The notes under the pieces are model-generated. The model worked only from the letters and a program-made list of their open reading frames with translations. It searched no databases and had not been told where the DNA came from. Made by a program: the position numbers and the translations under genes. DNA of 64,000 bases, from contig NZ_LGEL01000004.1 in the NCBI RefSeq assembly GCF_001636695.1, positions 1-64,000 of the forward strand, read 5' to 3'. This DNA comes from Pedobacter panaciterrae (GTDB lineage Bacteria; Bacteroidota; Bacteroidia; Sphingobacteriales; Sphingobacteriaceae). Position 1 is the stretch's first letter. Every line of letters starts with the position of its first letter. Below are positions 1-8,559 of the stretch, in pieces.

Positions 1-96
1 AAAGCTTACTCTAATATCGTTAATTGTTATTATTTTATGAAATAAACACCATCATTCGGAGAGAAGTATTTTTTTTAGCTTAACTATTTTAAACAT

Positions 97-183
97 GATA
101 CTAGCTTGGTGTCATTTGTTCGTAATTCAAAAACAGCCTTCAACCGAAGTTTTTTTCCGAACAAATGACACCTAACTAGTATC
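97..183 (-). terminator. Large inverted repeat just after the susCD-lipoprotein operon, probable terminator
   Basis: Arms at 97-122 and 158-183 pair at 24 of 26 positions around a 35-nt loop. The structure starts 15 bp after the stop codon of the lipoprotein gene that ends the minus-strand operon. The stem is longer than a usual intrinsic terminator and has no clear terminal T tract, so it could also be a 3'-end stabilising hairpin or a remnant of a small palindromic repeat. The perfection of the pairing is seen directly; the function is inferred. Confidence 0.5.
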
Positions 184-198
184 GGATGTTGTGTTTGT

Positions 199-621
199 TT
201 ATTTTGTATAAACTACAGTCTGTCCAAGTGAATAAATTCGACTTGAATAATTTTTGTCAACAACTTTTGTATTTCCCAAAAGCTTTACCGTAAGGTGGTA
301 TGTTTTTGCCGCATCAGGTAATTGATATACAAATTCTGTTGCTGCATTGGCTAGTGTTGTAGAAAATACCGAAACTGTTTTGGTAACGCTTATAACTTCG
401 CTCACTTCAATAAATACACTTAATGGTTGAACAATCTGATCTGAAATGGAGGACGGAATGCCCCACGTTAACTTAACTTCATTTCCAGTTGTTTTTTGCA
501 GTTTAAGGTTAGTTACGACTGGTAAACTCACTCCAGCTTTGCTTTCAATAACCGCCTCTTTCTTGCAACCGGTAAATAGAAAAATTAAAGGTAGATAACA
601 TATATATATTATTTTTTTCAT
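199..621 (-). CDS. Small SusCD-associated lipoprotein (unknown function, FN3-like segment)
   Basis: About 140 residues. The chosen ATG at 621 gives a classical lipoprotein signal (MKKIIYICYLPLIFLFTGC), with the acylated Cys at about residue 19 followed by Lys-Lys. An earlier in-frame start at 657 would overlap susD and push the signal peptide inward, so I reject it. The mature part has a segment with the pattern P-x-V-x-N-L-x-L and V-x-L-T-W, like the first strands of a fibronectin-III or Ig-like fold. It resembles the short DUF4945-type lipoproteins found after susD genes, but that family name is from memory. It begins 13 bp after the susD stop, so it is very probably the third gene of the susCD operon and an outer-membrane-anchored accessory glycan-binding protein. 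No catalytic motif is visible. Confidence 0.75.
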   Translation of the reverse strand: MKKIIYICYLPLIFLFTGCKKEAVIESKAGVSLPVVTNLKLQKTTGNEVKLTWGIPSSISDQIVQPLSVFIEVSEVISVTKTVSVFSTTLANAATEFVYQLPDAAKTYHLTVKLLGNTKVVDKNYSSRIYSLGQTVVYTK

Positions 622-634
622 CACTGTATAGATT

Positions 635-2383
635 TTAATATCCTGGATTCTGTACATAACTTCCTTGAGAGTAATTCATTTGAGGCTGAGGAATAGGTAG
701 AAATTCGTCCCTTCCGGCAGTAAAATGTGCCAGGTTAAACCAGTCAAACCGTTTTTTCTCCTTTTCAATATATGCGTTCATCACTGTACTCAATTGGCCC
801 CAACGCATGAGGTCGTAGAACCGTCTTCCTTCACCCGCAAGTTCTAATCTGTCTTCCCACATTAAGGCTTTCCAGGCAAAATCTTTCGTCCAGGTGCAGT
901 TCACTCCGGGTTTGTATTGTTCCACCTTATAGTTCATCCACAAAGTCCCATCGTCTTTCTTTAAACGACCAAGACTATTAGCCGCCCGTGCTCTTATTCT
1001 ATTTATGATAGGTAGGGCCTCATCAACTCTATCTAACTGTATTAGTATTTCGGCCTTCCACAACAGTACCTCTGCGTATCGGATTTCTTTCTTGTTCATT
1101 GAGTTTTGGACATAAAAAGGCTTAAACATGCAGTTGCAATCCGGACGGACTTGTTCTTTCATAGAGTTGAAATATCCATATTGAAATGGTGCGCGCGAAC
1201 CGGATTCATCAAACATAAGTTTGTTGTCATATTTCCATGGATAACCCGGAATAGCTACGGTATGCCCTATACGCGGGTCAAAAGCGTGATCCTTGAAATA
1301 CTGTTTGTAAAGCTGTCCGCCTAATTCGGTATTGTTGTAATTGTCGAAATCAGGTAATCCGGTTCCATCAGTTTTAAAAGCATTTATCATGTTGTGTGAG
1401 ATCTTATGGAAATCACAACAGCCGAAATATGGAGACCACCAGGGTGCATTAAGTTGATCGCCCCAGTTTACCCTTCCATTGGTTGTTCCGTCGTCTAAAG
1501 AGTATTGGATTTCCCAAAGAGATTCCTTTGTATTGTTATCATATTCGATCATAAAGTTCTCTGCAAAATCTGGTGTCAGATCATATTGTGATCCATCTCT
1601 TGCGGTGATTTCATTAATATGGGCTAAAGATTTGTTTAAGGTTTCTTTATTGATATTGGTAACCTCATGTCTGTCGTTTTTTTCATACGCTCTAAACAAC
1701 AGAGCTTTAGCGGCAAGGGCATGAGCTGCATACTTGGTAGGGCGACCTTTTTCTGTCTGGGTTTCTGGTAGCACATTGGCGGCGTCTTCGAAATCCTTAA
1801 TGATTTTATCCCACAACTCAAGGTCGTTTACAGAGCCTTTAGGCCGGTTAGAAATTTCTGCAACTACTGCGGCATCTGTTGGTACATTCTCATCTATCCA
1901 TGGAACATAATTCCATCTTAATTTCATTCCCAGATAAATCCAGCCCCTCAGATATTTCATTTCTGCAACCCGTTGTTCTTTGGGCGCAAACTGAGTTTCA
2001 TCAAACTTACCTAACAAGCGTAATGCTCCATTGGCGCGACTTATGGCGCAGTATCCCTGATACCATGGCCCGTCATTATTACCAACGTTTGGGGTTACAG
2101 CCGAAAAAATCTCCATTTCATACCATGGAGTTTGATCACTTAAACCCCCGCCACCCTTATAAGCATCGTCTGAGCGAATACTGGCTATCCACGGAGCATG
2201 TGTATCCGGATAACCTAGATTTGGCATATAAGCGTATGCAGCTGTCACAAAGTTTTCCATCTGTTCCGGGTTGGAAACCTGCTCTTCAGTTAAAGCACCT
2301 TTGGTTGATACATCGAGGTACTTTTTGCACCCAAAGAATATTACCATTCCCAGAAGTGCTATAATTATCTTGTATTTTTTCAT
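635..2383 (-). CDS. RagB/SusD family outer-membrane glycan-binding lipoprotein
   Basis: 582 residues. It has a lipoprotein signal (MKKYKIIIALLGMVIFFGC), Cys at about 19, then the typical SusD opening K-K-Y-L-D-V and a helical TPR-like body. The C-terminal signature L-P-I-P-Q-P-Q-M-N ... Q-N-P-G-Y is the usual ending of SusD proteins. It would sit on the cell surface as the lid of the SusC transporter and bind the oligosaccharide. It starts 11 bp after the susC stop. The ligand cannot be read from sequence; the neighbouring GH172, GH116-like and D-arabinose-type catabolic genes suggest a D-arabinofuranose-containing glycan. Confidence 0.93.
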   Translation of the reverse strand: MKKYKIIIALLGMVIFFGCKKYLDVSTKGALTEEQVSNPEQMENFVTAAYAYMPNLGYPDTHAPWIASIRSDDAYKGGGGLSDQTPWYEMEIFSAVTPNVGNNDGPWYQGYCAISRANGALRLLGKFDETQFAPKEQRVAEMKYLRGWIYLGMKLRWNYVPWIDENVPTDAAVVAEISNRPKGSVNDLELWDKIIKDFEDAANVLPETQTEKGRPTKYAAHALAAKALLFRAYEKNDRHEVTNINKETLNKSLAHINEITARDGSQYDLTPDFAENFMIEYDNNTKESLWEIQYSLDDGTTNGRVNWGDQLNAPWWSPYFGCCDFHKISHNMINAFKTDGTGLPDFDNYNNTELGGQLYKQYFKDHAFDPRIGHTVAIPGYPWKYDNKLMFDESGSRAPFQYGYFNSMKEQVRPDCNCMFKPFYVQNSMNKKEIRYAEVLLWKAEILIQLDRVDEALPIINRIRARAANSLGRLKKDDGTLWMNYKVEQYKPGVNCTWTKDFAWKALMWEDRLELAGEGRRFYDLMRWGQLSTVMNAYIEKEKKRFDWFNLAHFTAGRDEFLPIPQPQMNYSQGSYVQNPGY

Positions 2384-2394
2384 TTTCGTACTTT

Positions 2395-5300
2395 TTAAAA
2401 TGTAACGTTAATACCTAAATAAGTAGTAAGAGGCATTGGATAGCCTGTACCTGGATTTTCAGGGTCGCCTGCGGTGAACTTGCCACTTTTAACGGTAAAG
2501 AGATTTTGAGCAGAAATGTATAATCTTAATCTCTCTACGCTAATCTTCTGGGTGATTTTGGAAGAAAATGTATAGCCTAAATCAACACTTCTTAGCTTAA
2601 CGTAGGATCCTGGCTCTATGAAATAAGTAGACAATCTTTTTTCACCATTGGAATCACGACGTGACAGTGCAGGTATGTCTGAATTAGGGTTTAAAGGGGT
2701 CCAGGCATCAAGCACGCGAAGCGGATGGTTTCTGTCGTTCTGAACACCTATGTTCCAGAAATCACTAAGTTCTTTCCAGGAGTTATACACGTCATTACCA
2801 AAAACACCTTGAAAAAAGGCAGTAAAGTCGAAATTTTTATATGATGCCTGTAGGTTTAAACCAGCCATTAGATTCGGATCTCTGACACCTATCCAGGTAC
2901 GGTCATAAGCTTCATTGATTACACCGTCTCCATCAAGATCTTTATACCTGATCCTTCCAATACCTTTTCCTGGCTGTTGAGCAGAATTGTCAACCTCTTC
3001 CTGGGTTTTGAAAATTCCATCGGCTACTAAACCATAAAACGAATTGAGTGGACGTCCGATAACATCGTCTAACAATCCGTTGCCACCATAGGCAAATCTA
3101 ACGCTAGAGGGCAGATCTGTAATTTTGTTTTTATAAGCAGAAAAATTAGTAGTGATGTGATAAGAAAAATCACCCTTGGTGTCATTCCAGTCCAGTATCA
3201 ATTCGAAGCCTTTATTGGTCATATCTGCGGCATTGATCCATCGATACCCACCTTCACCCAAAGCCGCGATATACGGAGGTTGAAAGAGCATGTCTGTTGT
3301 TTTCTTATTAAACCAATCCAAAGCTCCCGTAAGACGATTGTTTAAGAAACCAAAATCAATACCTATGTTTGTTTGGGTTGTAGTTTCCCACTTTAAATTC
3401 TGGTTTCCCAGACTCCTTCTCAGGTATCCGGATGGAATTCCTCCTGTTTGATTTCCTGCTATAGGATAAGAGGTTCCATCAACATTAACACCATAAATGT
3501 TTACCAGCAATGCCGAGGCTAGTGGTGCAGAATTACCGTTTTGTCCCCAGCTTGCTCTTAGCTTAAGATCTGAAATAAAATTAACATCCTTTAAGAAAGA
3601 TTCGTTTTTGATTCTCCAGCCTGCCGAAAAAGCAGGAAAAAAACCATACTTATTGTTTTCTCCAAATACAGAGGAACCATCACGACGAATAGTTGCGGAA
3701 AACAAGTACTTAGAGGCATATGCATAATTGATTTTTCCAAAGTAAGAGAACAGCTTTCTTTCATTACCCCCGCCTAACAAGCCTTTGCTATCACCTGTTG
3801 CTGTGCCTAGGTAGGCGTAATCTCTATTTTCTAATAGCAGCCCATCGCGATTGCCCTGGAAATTTTCCTGTATAAGACTGTAAGCCTCCAGACCACCCAA
3901 TGCATCTATCGTATGCTCTCCAAGCTTAAGGTTATAAGTTAATGTATTTGTCCAGGTAGTTCCAAGGTCATGCGTGTTATTTTGAAATACTCTGTTTATG
4001 GTGTTACTTTTTCCTCCTGCCTCAACCCACTTAGGATCAATGGTCCTGTCGTACTCCATTGTATAATCTACACCAAATTGAGTTTTAAGTGCTAGATTAG
4101 GCAGGATTTTTAGATTCGCATAGACTGTTCCCAACGCTTTAAGATAGTTGTTCCTGTTGTCTTTTCTCATCAGCAAGTCTCTAACCGGGTTGTTAAAATC
4201 ATCCATACCAAGAGGCATAGCTACGCCACCCCATCCTCCATTGAGATCATAAACCGGAATATTTGGCGGCATTACCAGAAATCCGTAAGTGCTGTTTACA
4301 TCATGAATTGCAAGTTTCGATAATGCGAAATTTTCGCCTATCGTCAGTTTACCTTTCAACAAGTCATAATCATTATTGAAACGTGCTGAATAGCGTTTAA
4401 AATTTGAGGTAATCTGTGTACCATTATTATCATAATAATTTAAAGAGAAGAGACTGGTTGATCTTTCGCTTGAGCTGGAAATAGTTAACTGATGGTTTTG
4501 CTGATATCCTGTTCTGGTGCCTTCTTTAAACCAATCCGTATCTGATGAAGGCATGGTATGATCTGCATTTAACCACTCTATAGGAGTGACCTTGTTTAAT
4601 ATGGGAACTCCATTGGCATCACGATTCCAGTCGTAATTATAAATGCGTATGTTACCAGGTCCCGGGTCGTCGCCATCATTAACTGTTGCCTGCCACAAGC
4701 CCTGGCCATATTGCACAGCATTGAGCATATCAGGAACTCCTGTTATTCTTGAAGCCCCCACATAACTATCAAGAGTTATTTTTGTGTTATCGCCTTTTCT
4801 GCCCTTTTTAGTATTAATGAGAATAACACCACCGGCAGCCCGGGAACCGTAGATTGAAGCAGATGCTGCATCCTTTAAAACCTGCATTGATTCAATGTCA
4901 TTTGGATTAATGTCTCTTAAATTGATGGTAACAGGCTGCCCATCCAACACAATCAGGGCAGGAGAGGAGTTCATGGAGGTAATACCACGTACCTGAATTC
5001 CTACATTTTCAGCTGGATTGCCATCCGTTGTAATGAAAACACCAGGTACCTTGCCCTGTAAAGACCTCATGACATTGGCACTGGGATTTTTCGCAAAGTC
5101 ATCTCTTGAAATGACACTAATGGCTCCGGTTAAATCTGCCTTTTTTTGTGTCATATATCCCGTAGATATGGATACCTCTTCCAGTGTTTTGCTGTCATCC
5201 TGCAGGGTCACATTGTAGACACTTCCAGAACCAATAGGAATTTCCCTGGTTTCCATCCCGATGTAAGTGAAGATAAGATGAGAACCACCGTTTTGTAGGC

Positions 5301-5562
5301 TGATACTATATTTTCCGTTTGCATCAGTCTGTGTTTTTGCAGTTTCTCCCTTGATCGTTACACTTACTCCCTGTAGAGGAGTGCCTTGATCATTCTTGAC
5401 AATTCCTGTAATAATCCGGGCTTGTTGTGTTGCATTTACCTGAAAAGCGTGTGCCTTCAGCGGGTGGTAATTTACGAGTAAGAAAAAGAAAAAAATCTTT
5501 AGTAATACCCTGGCATTACCACCATAACGATTACTCGTTTTAATGTTTTGGTGACCTTTCAT
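2395..5562 (-). CDS. SusC/RagA family TonB-dependent outer-membrane transporter
   Basis: 1055 residues. It has an N-terminal signal peptide (about 1-40), a CarboxypepD_reg-like domain (about 50-130, with I-T-G-I-V-K-N-D-Q-G-T-P-L-Q-G-V), then a TonB plug (about 140-250, with the SusC motifs G-K-V-P-G-V, I-Q-V-R-G and S-I-Y-G-S-R-A-A-G-G-V) and a 22-strand barrel ending in aromatic I-N-V-T-F. It imports oligosaccharides in an energy-dependent way with the SusD partner downstream. The probable promoter lies about 140 bp upstream and carries two LacI-type operators, so control by the adjacent LacI protein is likely. The plug motif and length are typical of SusC. Confidence 0.95.
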   Translation of the reverse strand: MKGHQNIKTSNRYGGNARVLLKIFFFFLLVNYHPLKAHAFQVNATQQARIITGIVKNDQGTPLQGVSVTIKGETAKTQTDANGKYSISLQNGGSHLIFTYIGMETREIPIGSGSVYNVTLQDDSKTLEEVSISTGYMTQKKADLTGAISVISRDDFAKNPSANVMRSLQGKVPGVFITTDGNPAENVGIQVRGITSMNSSPALIVLDGQPVTINLRDINPNDIESMQVLKDAASASIYGSRAAGGVILINTKKGRKGDNTKITLDSYVGASRITGVPDMLNAVQYGQGLWQATVNDGDDPGPGNIRIYNYDWNRDANGVPILNKVTPIEWLNADHTMPSSDTDWFKEGTRTGYQQNHQLTISSSSERSTSLFSLNYYDNNGTQITSNFKRYSARFNNDYDLLKGKLTIGENFALSKLAIHDVNSTYGFLVMPPNIPVYDLNGGWGGVAMPLGMDDFNNPVRDLLMRKDNRNNYLKALGTVYANLKILPNLALKTQFGVDYTMEYDRTIDPKWVEAGGKSNTINRVFQNNTHDLGTTWTNTLTYNLKLGEHTIDALGGLEAYSLIQENFQGNRDGLLLENRDYAYLGTATGDSKGLLGGGNERKLFSYFGKINYAYASKYLFSATIRRDGSSVFGENNKYGFFPAFSAGWRIKNESFLKDVNFISDLKLRASWGQNGNSAPLASALLVNIYGVNVDGTSYPIAGNQTGGIPSGYLRRSLGNQNLKWETTTQTNIGIDFGFLNNRLTGALDWFNKKTTDMLFQPPYIAALGEGGYRWINAADMTNKGFELILDWNDTKGDFSYHITTNFSAYKNKITDLPSSVRFAYGGNGLLDDVIGRPLNSFYGLVADGIFKTQEEVDNSAQQPGKGIGRIRYKDLDGDGVINEAYDRTWIGVRDPNLMAGLNLQASYKNFDFTAFFQGVFGNDVYNSWKELSDFWNIGVQNDRNHPLRVLDAWTPLNPNSDIPALSRRDSNGEKRLSTYFIEPGSYVKLRSVDLGYTFSSKITQKISVERLRLYISAQNLFTVKSGKFTAGDPENPGTGYPMPLTTYLGINVTF

Positions 5563-5700
5563 AAAAATTTAATTTGGTTTATGGTTAAAAAATTGAGCGC
5601 GGTAAGAATTCTCCATAGCTAGAAAAGTAACAGTGCCTCGTTTCATTTGCCTTGGCCAAAGCATAACCAGAAACTCTAAGGAGCGCGCATCCCTAATAAC

Positions 5701-5718
5701 TGCTTACACGTTTAAGCA
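5701..5718 (-). promoter_or_regulatory. Proximal LacI-type operator at the susC promoter
   Basis: An 18-bp CG-centred near-palindrome TGCTTACACGTTTAAGCA. Read on the minus strand, a -7-like box TCTTTTTG (5724 to 5717; 7 of 8 match to TAnnTTTG) overlaps its first two bases, so the operator covers the expected transcription start of susC. The 17-bp core 5701-5717 is identical (as reverse complement) to 7269-7285 in front of the GH172 gene. No clear -33 box is visible. Confidence 0.75.
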
Positions 5719-5789
5719 AAAAGATCAAAAAAAAATCCGAAGCGATCTCGGTTCAAAAAATGATTTATAATTGGTGTATATCAAACTTA

Positions 5790-5807
5790 AGCTTAAACGT
5801 TTAAACA
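5790..5807 (-). promoter_or_regulatory. Distal LacI-type operator upstream of susC
   Basis: AGCTTAAACGTTTAAACA is a CG-centred palindrome of the LacI-operator type. Its centre lies 89 bp from that of the proximal operator. It lies inside a 26-bp block (5781-5806) repeated exactly as the reverse complement of 7179-7204 upstream of the GH172 gene. Binding at both sites could form a loop of about 8.5 helical turns; looping is inference. Confidence 0.72.
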
Positions 5808-6030
5808 AACAAGATTTTTTTTGCATTTTTTTAAAATAACTAATTGAGAAGCATCTGTGTATGTTATAAGAATGGCTTTTATGGGATTAAAAATGTACTT
5901 TTTACTTTATGCAAACCTTACTTCGTGATAAATTCTTTACAATAGTGGCCGTCAAATACATATCTATTTGGTTTACATGATGCCGGCGGCTGAAAGCCTG
6001 AATTTAATTAAGTAAATGTTTCAATTAATA

Positions 6031-6061
6031 TTTTTATGTTAATCGATTAAGCATACCTTTA
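6031..6061 (+). promoter_or_regulatory. lacI promoter with CG-centred palindrome, near-leaderless
   Basis: A -7-like box TACCTTTA (6054-6061) has a T-rich -33 position 19 bp upstream (6031-6034). A 12-bp perfect palindrome TTAATCGATTAA (6039-6050) sits in the spacer. The lacI ATG follows only 4 bp after the -7 box, so transcription should start at or next to the start codon. The palindrome differs from the four ACGT-centred operators, so it may be an autoregulatory or a foreign site. Confidence 0.5.
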
Positions 6062-6065
6062 CGCA

Positions 6066-7109
6066 ATGAAGAAGAAGGTGTCCATTAAAGATATTGCACA
6101 AACTGTGGGTGTATCTACCGCTTTGGTTTCTTACGTGCTTAATAACAAGGAAAAAGAAGCACGTGTTGGAAAGGAAATAGCACAGGTGATAAGGGATACA
6201 GCTGTGGAGATGGGATATCAGCCTAATCAGATTGCAAAAAGCCTGAAAACAGGGAAATCGCACACTTTTGGGTTAATTGTCGCTGATATTTCTAATCCGT
6301 TCTTTGCTAATCTTGCAAGGAATGTTGAAGACGAGGCAAAGAAGTTTAACTATACTGTGATTTTTGCAAGTGCAGATGAAAATGCAGAGAAATCTCAAAA
6401 CTTGATTAATATTTTAACAGAAAGACAGGTTGATGGTTTTATTATTGCGCCAGCCGAAAATTCGCAGGACCAGATTGAAGCTCTTTTAAAGAACAATATT
6501 CCAATAGTACTCATCGACAGGTATTTTAAAGGTTTGGATACCAATTACGTGGTCACTAATAATTATGAAGCTTCTTATCACGCTGTGAGTCATTTGATTG
6601 AAGCGGGAAATACAAATATCGGCATGGTCGCTTATAAAACTGATTTGGTCCATATGCTGGATAGGAAGCGGGGCTACCTCGATGCAATTAAAGACAATAA
6701 GTTATTAAAAGCTAAAACCCCGTTAATTAAAACGGTTGATTTCAATGCTACCCAGGAAGAGGTGGGAGAGGGTATCCGTGAACTGTTTACTCAGAACCCC
6801 GCAATGGACGCACTATTCTTTGCCACAAACACCCTAACTTTAAAGGGATTGAAGTCCTTAAATAAGATGGAGTATAAAGTCCCTGATGATGTAGCCATCG
6901 TATGTTTTGATGAAAGTGAAGCCTTCGACTTCTTTTATTCTCCTTTAACCTATATAGAACAACCACTACTTGAAATGGGCAAAAAGGCCGTTCAGATCTT
7001 AATCAAAAACATATCGGATAAAAAAAGTATAAATACGCAAGTAAGTATAGCTTCTAAATTAATTGTACGACAATCAAGCGCGATGGTTGTTAAAAAGAAA
7101 TTGGTCTAA
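6066..7109 (+). CDS. LacI family transcriptional regulator of the flanking glycan locus
   Basis: 347 residues. The N-terminal helix-turn-helix begins at residue 5 (I-K-D-I-A-Q-T-V-G-V-S-T-A-L-V-S-Y-V-L-N-N), with the usual hinge helix near 50-60, followed by a periplasmic-binding-protein-like sensor domain (F-G-L-I-V-A-D-I-S-N-P-F-F). The length is typical of the family. It lies between the minus-strand susCD operon and the plus-strand GH172 operon, and both promoters carry matching LacI-type palindromes. It most likely controls both, released or activated by a sugar or sugar-acid intermediate of the pathway; the effector cannot be read from sequence. Bacteroidetes LacI proteins can also act as activators. 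Confidence 0.93.
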   Translation: MKKKVSIKDIAQTVGVSTALVSYVLNNKEKEARVGKEIAQVIRDTAVEMGYQPNQIAKSLKTGKSHTFGLIVADISNPFFANLARNVEDEAKKFNYTVIFASADENAEKSQNLINILTERQVDGFIIAPAENSQDQIEALLKNNIPIVLIDRYFKGLDTNYVVTNNYEASYHAVSHLIEAGNTNIGMVAYKTDLVHMLDRKRGYLDAIKDNKLLKAKTPLIKTVDFNATQEEVGEGIRELFTQNPAMDALFFATNTLTLKGLKSLNKMEYKVPDDVAIVCFDESEAFDFFYSPLTYIEQPLLEMGKKAVQILIKNISDKKSINTQVSIASKLIVRQSSAMVVKKKLV

Positions 7110-7177
7110 TTGCGTATCCATTGTTAGAACGAGAATGTTACATCTAATCTTGAAAAAAAAATAAAAAAATATTTGCT

Positions 7178-7195
7178 CGTTTAAACGTTTAAGCT
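7178..7195 (+). promoter_or_regulatory. Distal LacI-type operator upstream of the GH172 operon
   Basis: CGTTTAAACGTTTAAGCT, CG-centred, within the 26-bp block 7179-7204 that is repeated exactly in reverse complement at 5781-5806. Its centre is 90 bp from that of the proximal operator at 7268-7285, against 89 bp in the susC copy. Confidence 0.72.
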
Positions 7196-7261
7196 TAAGT
7201 TTGACTACACAATCAAATTATAAACCATTTAAAACCGAAGTGCTCAGCATTTTTTTTTATC

Positions 7262-7285
7262 TACTTTAGCTTAAACGTGTAAGCA
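7262..7285 (+). promoter_or_regulatory. GH172 operon promoter -7 box and proximal LacI-type operator
   Basis: A -7-like box TACTTTAG (7262-7269; 7 of 8 match to TAnnTTTG) is overlapped by two bases by the 18-bp operator AGCTTAAACGTGTAAGCA (7268-7285). The register is the same as in the susC promoter. A poly-T tract lies just upstream in both copies. Expected transcription start is near 7276, giving a leader of about 90 nt to the GH172 start at 7367. Confidence 0.73.
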
Positions 7286-7366
7286 AATTCAAATTTAAGA
7301 TGTTTGGAATACACGATATCAAGATAAAGAGTATTAAGTAGCTGAGGAACTTCGCAATTTAAAATT

Positions 7367-8533
7367 ATGAGAAAGCTTTTATTACTAATCATCGCAACCA
7401 TTTTTGTTTTACCTGCAGTTGCGCAAAAACCCCAGAAATTTGATGGCCTTGATATGAATCTTGGTAATCTGTCTCGATTATCTGATGCAAAGACCAGATC
7501 TATCAGTCCGGAGAACTTTACAGGCGAAAAAGGCAAAGGCGGAATGGCTGATCCTGTGAAAAGTAAAGGGCAACGTAATGTAGCCAATGCAGCAAACGAA
7601 GCACGGGATCTGGGAATTGGCTGGAAAGTAAATCCTTTTATAATAGTTAAAAGTGGAGAAACTGTAACTATCGCTGAAATGGAAGGTCCAGGGGCCATAC
7701 AGCAAATCTGGATGACGCCTACAGGAAACTGGCAGTTCTCCATTTTGCGCTTTTACTGGGACGATGAGAAAGAACCTTCAATTGAAACTCCTGTAGGTGC
7801 TTTTTTTGGAATGGGATGGGGAGAATATGCTCCGTTAAATTCCCTGCCTGTAAGTGTTAATCCGGGAAGTGCTTTTAACTGCTACTGGAAAATGCCTTTC
7901 AGAAAAAAATGCAGAATCACTCTTGAAAACATTAATCCAAGAGATGAAATGAGATTATACTATCAGGTAAATTATACGCTTACTCCAGTTGCAGATGATG
8001 AAGCTTATTTCCATGCGCAATATAGAAGATCAAACCCTAACACTACCTCTGTACATACTATAATTGACGGTGTAAAAGGCAAAGGTCAGTTTGTTGGCCT
8101 ATATATGGGTCTTGGTGTAAACAACAATGGATGGTGGGGAGAAGGTGAAATTAAGTTCTTTTTAGATGGCGATAAAGAATATCCAACCATAGCCGGAACC
8201 GGAACGGAGGATTATTTTTGCGGATCTTATAATTTCGATAGAGGGGGCAAATATACTGAATACAGTACTCCATATGCCGGTTTACATCAAGTGATCAGGC
8301 CAGATGGAACCTATAAGGCACAACAAAGATTTGGAATGTACAGATGGCACATTATGGATCCTATACGTTTTGATAAGGACCTTAAGGTGACCATTCAGGA
8401 TTTGGGATGGAGAGATGGAGGCAGATATCTGGCACAGAAATCAGACATCATGACTGTGGCTTACTGGTACCAAACAGAACCTCATGGTAATTTTCCGAAA
8501 TTGCCTTCAAGAGATGAACTGGAAGTAAATTAG
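7367..8533 (+). CDS. GH172 (DUF2961) glycoside hydrolase, secreted
   Basis: 388 residues. A Sec signal peptide (MRKLLLLIIATIFVLPAVAQ) is cleaved after about residue 20, so the enzyme is periplasmic. The DUF2961 core is clear: M-E-G-P-G-A-I-Q-Q-I-W near 105-115, then A-G-T-G-T-E-D-Y-F with E281-D282, which I take as the active-site region. Families assigned to GH172 act on furanosides: alpha-D-fructofuranoside (difructose dianhydride I synthesis/hydrolysis) and alpha-D-arabinofuranoside in mycobacterial arabinan breakdown. With FucI and a ribulokinase-like kinase downstream, exo-alpha-D-arabinofuranosidase is the favoured activity; fructofuranosidase is the alternative. First gene of the LacI-controlled plus-strand operon. 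Confidence 0.88.
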   Translation: MRKLLLLIIATIFVLPAVAQKPQKFDGLDMNLGNLSRLSDAKTRSISPENFTGEKGKGGMADPVKSKGQRNVANAANEARDLGIGWKVNPFIIVKSGETVTIAEMEGPGAIQQIWMTPTGNWQFSILRFYWDDEKEPSIETPVGAFFGMGWGEYAPLNSLPVSVNPGSAFNCYWKMPFRKKCRITLENINPRDEMRLYYQVNYTLTPVADDEAYFHAQYRRSNPNTTSVHTIIDGVKGKGQFVGLYMGLGVNNNGWWGEGEIKFFLDGDKEYPTIAGTGTEDYFCGSYNFDRGGKYTEYSTPYAGLHQVIRPDGTYKAQQRFGMYRWHIMDPIRFDKDLKVTIQDLGWRDGGRYLAQKSDIMTVAYWYQTEPHGNFPKLPSRDELEVN

Positions 8534-8559
8534 TTCTAATCAACCTTAAAACTAAGAAC

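Larger units (their letters stand above)
5563..6065. other. 503-bp intergenic region between susC and lacI
   Basis: No convincing open reading frame. It holds the susC leader (about 5563-5710), the susC promoter cassette with two operators (5701-5810, listed separately), an AT-rich stretch (5811-6020) in which I see nothing specific, and the lacI promoter with a CG-centred palindrome at 6039-6050. Confidence 0.7.

Noticed and set aside
635-657. Upstream in-frame start for the small lipoprotein
   Set aside because: It would overlap susD and place the lipoprotein signal inside the protein; the ATG at 621 gives a proper signal.
1106-5218. Several plus-strand open frames of 60-160 codons inside susC and susD
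   Set aside because: They lie antisense to clear family-defining genes and show no start signals or domain features.
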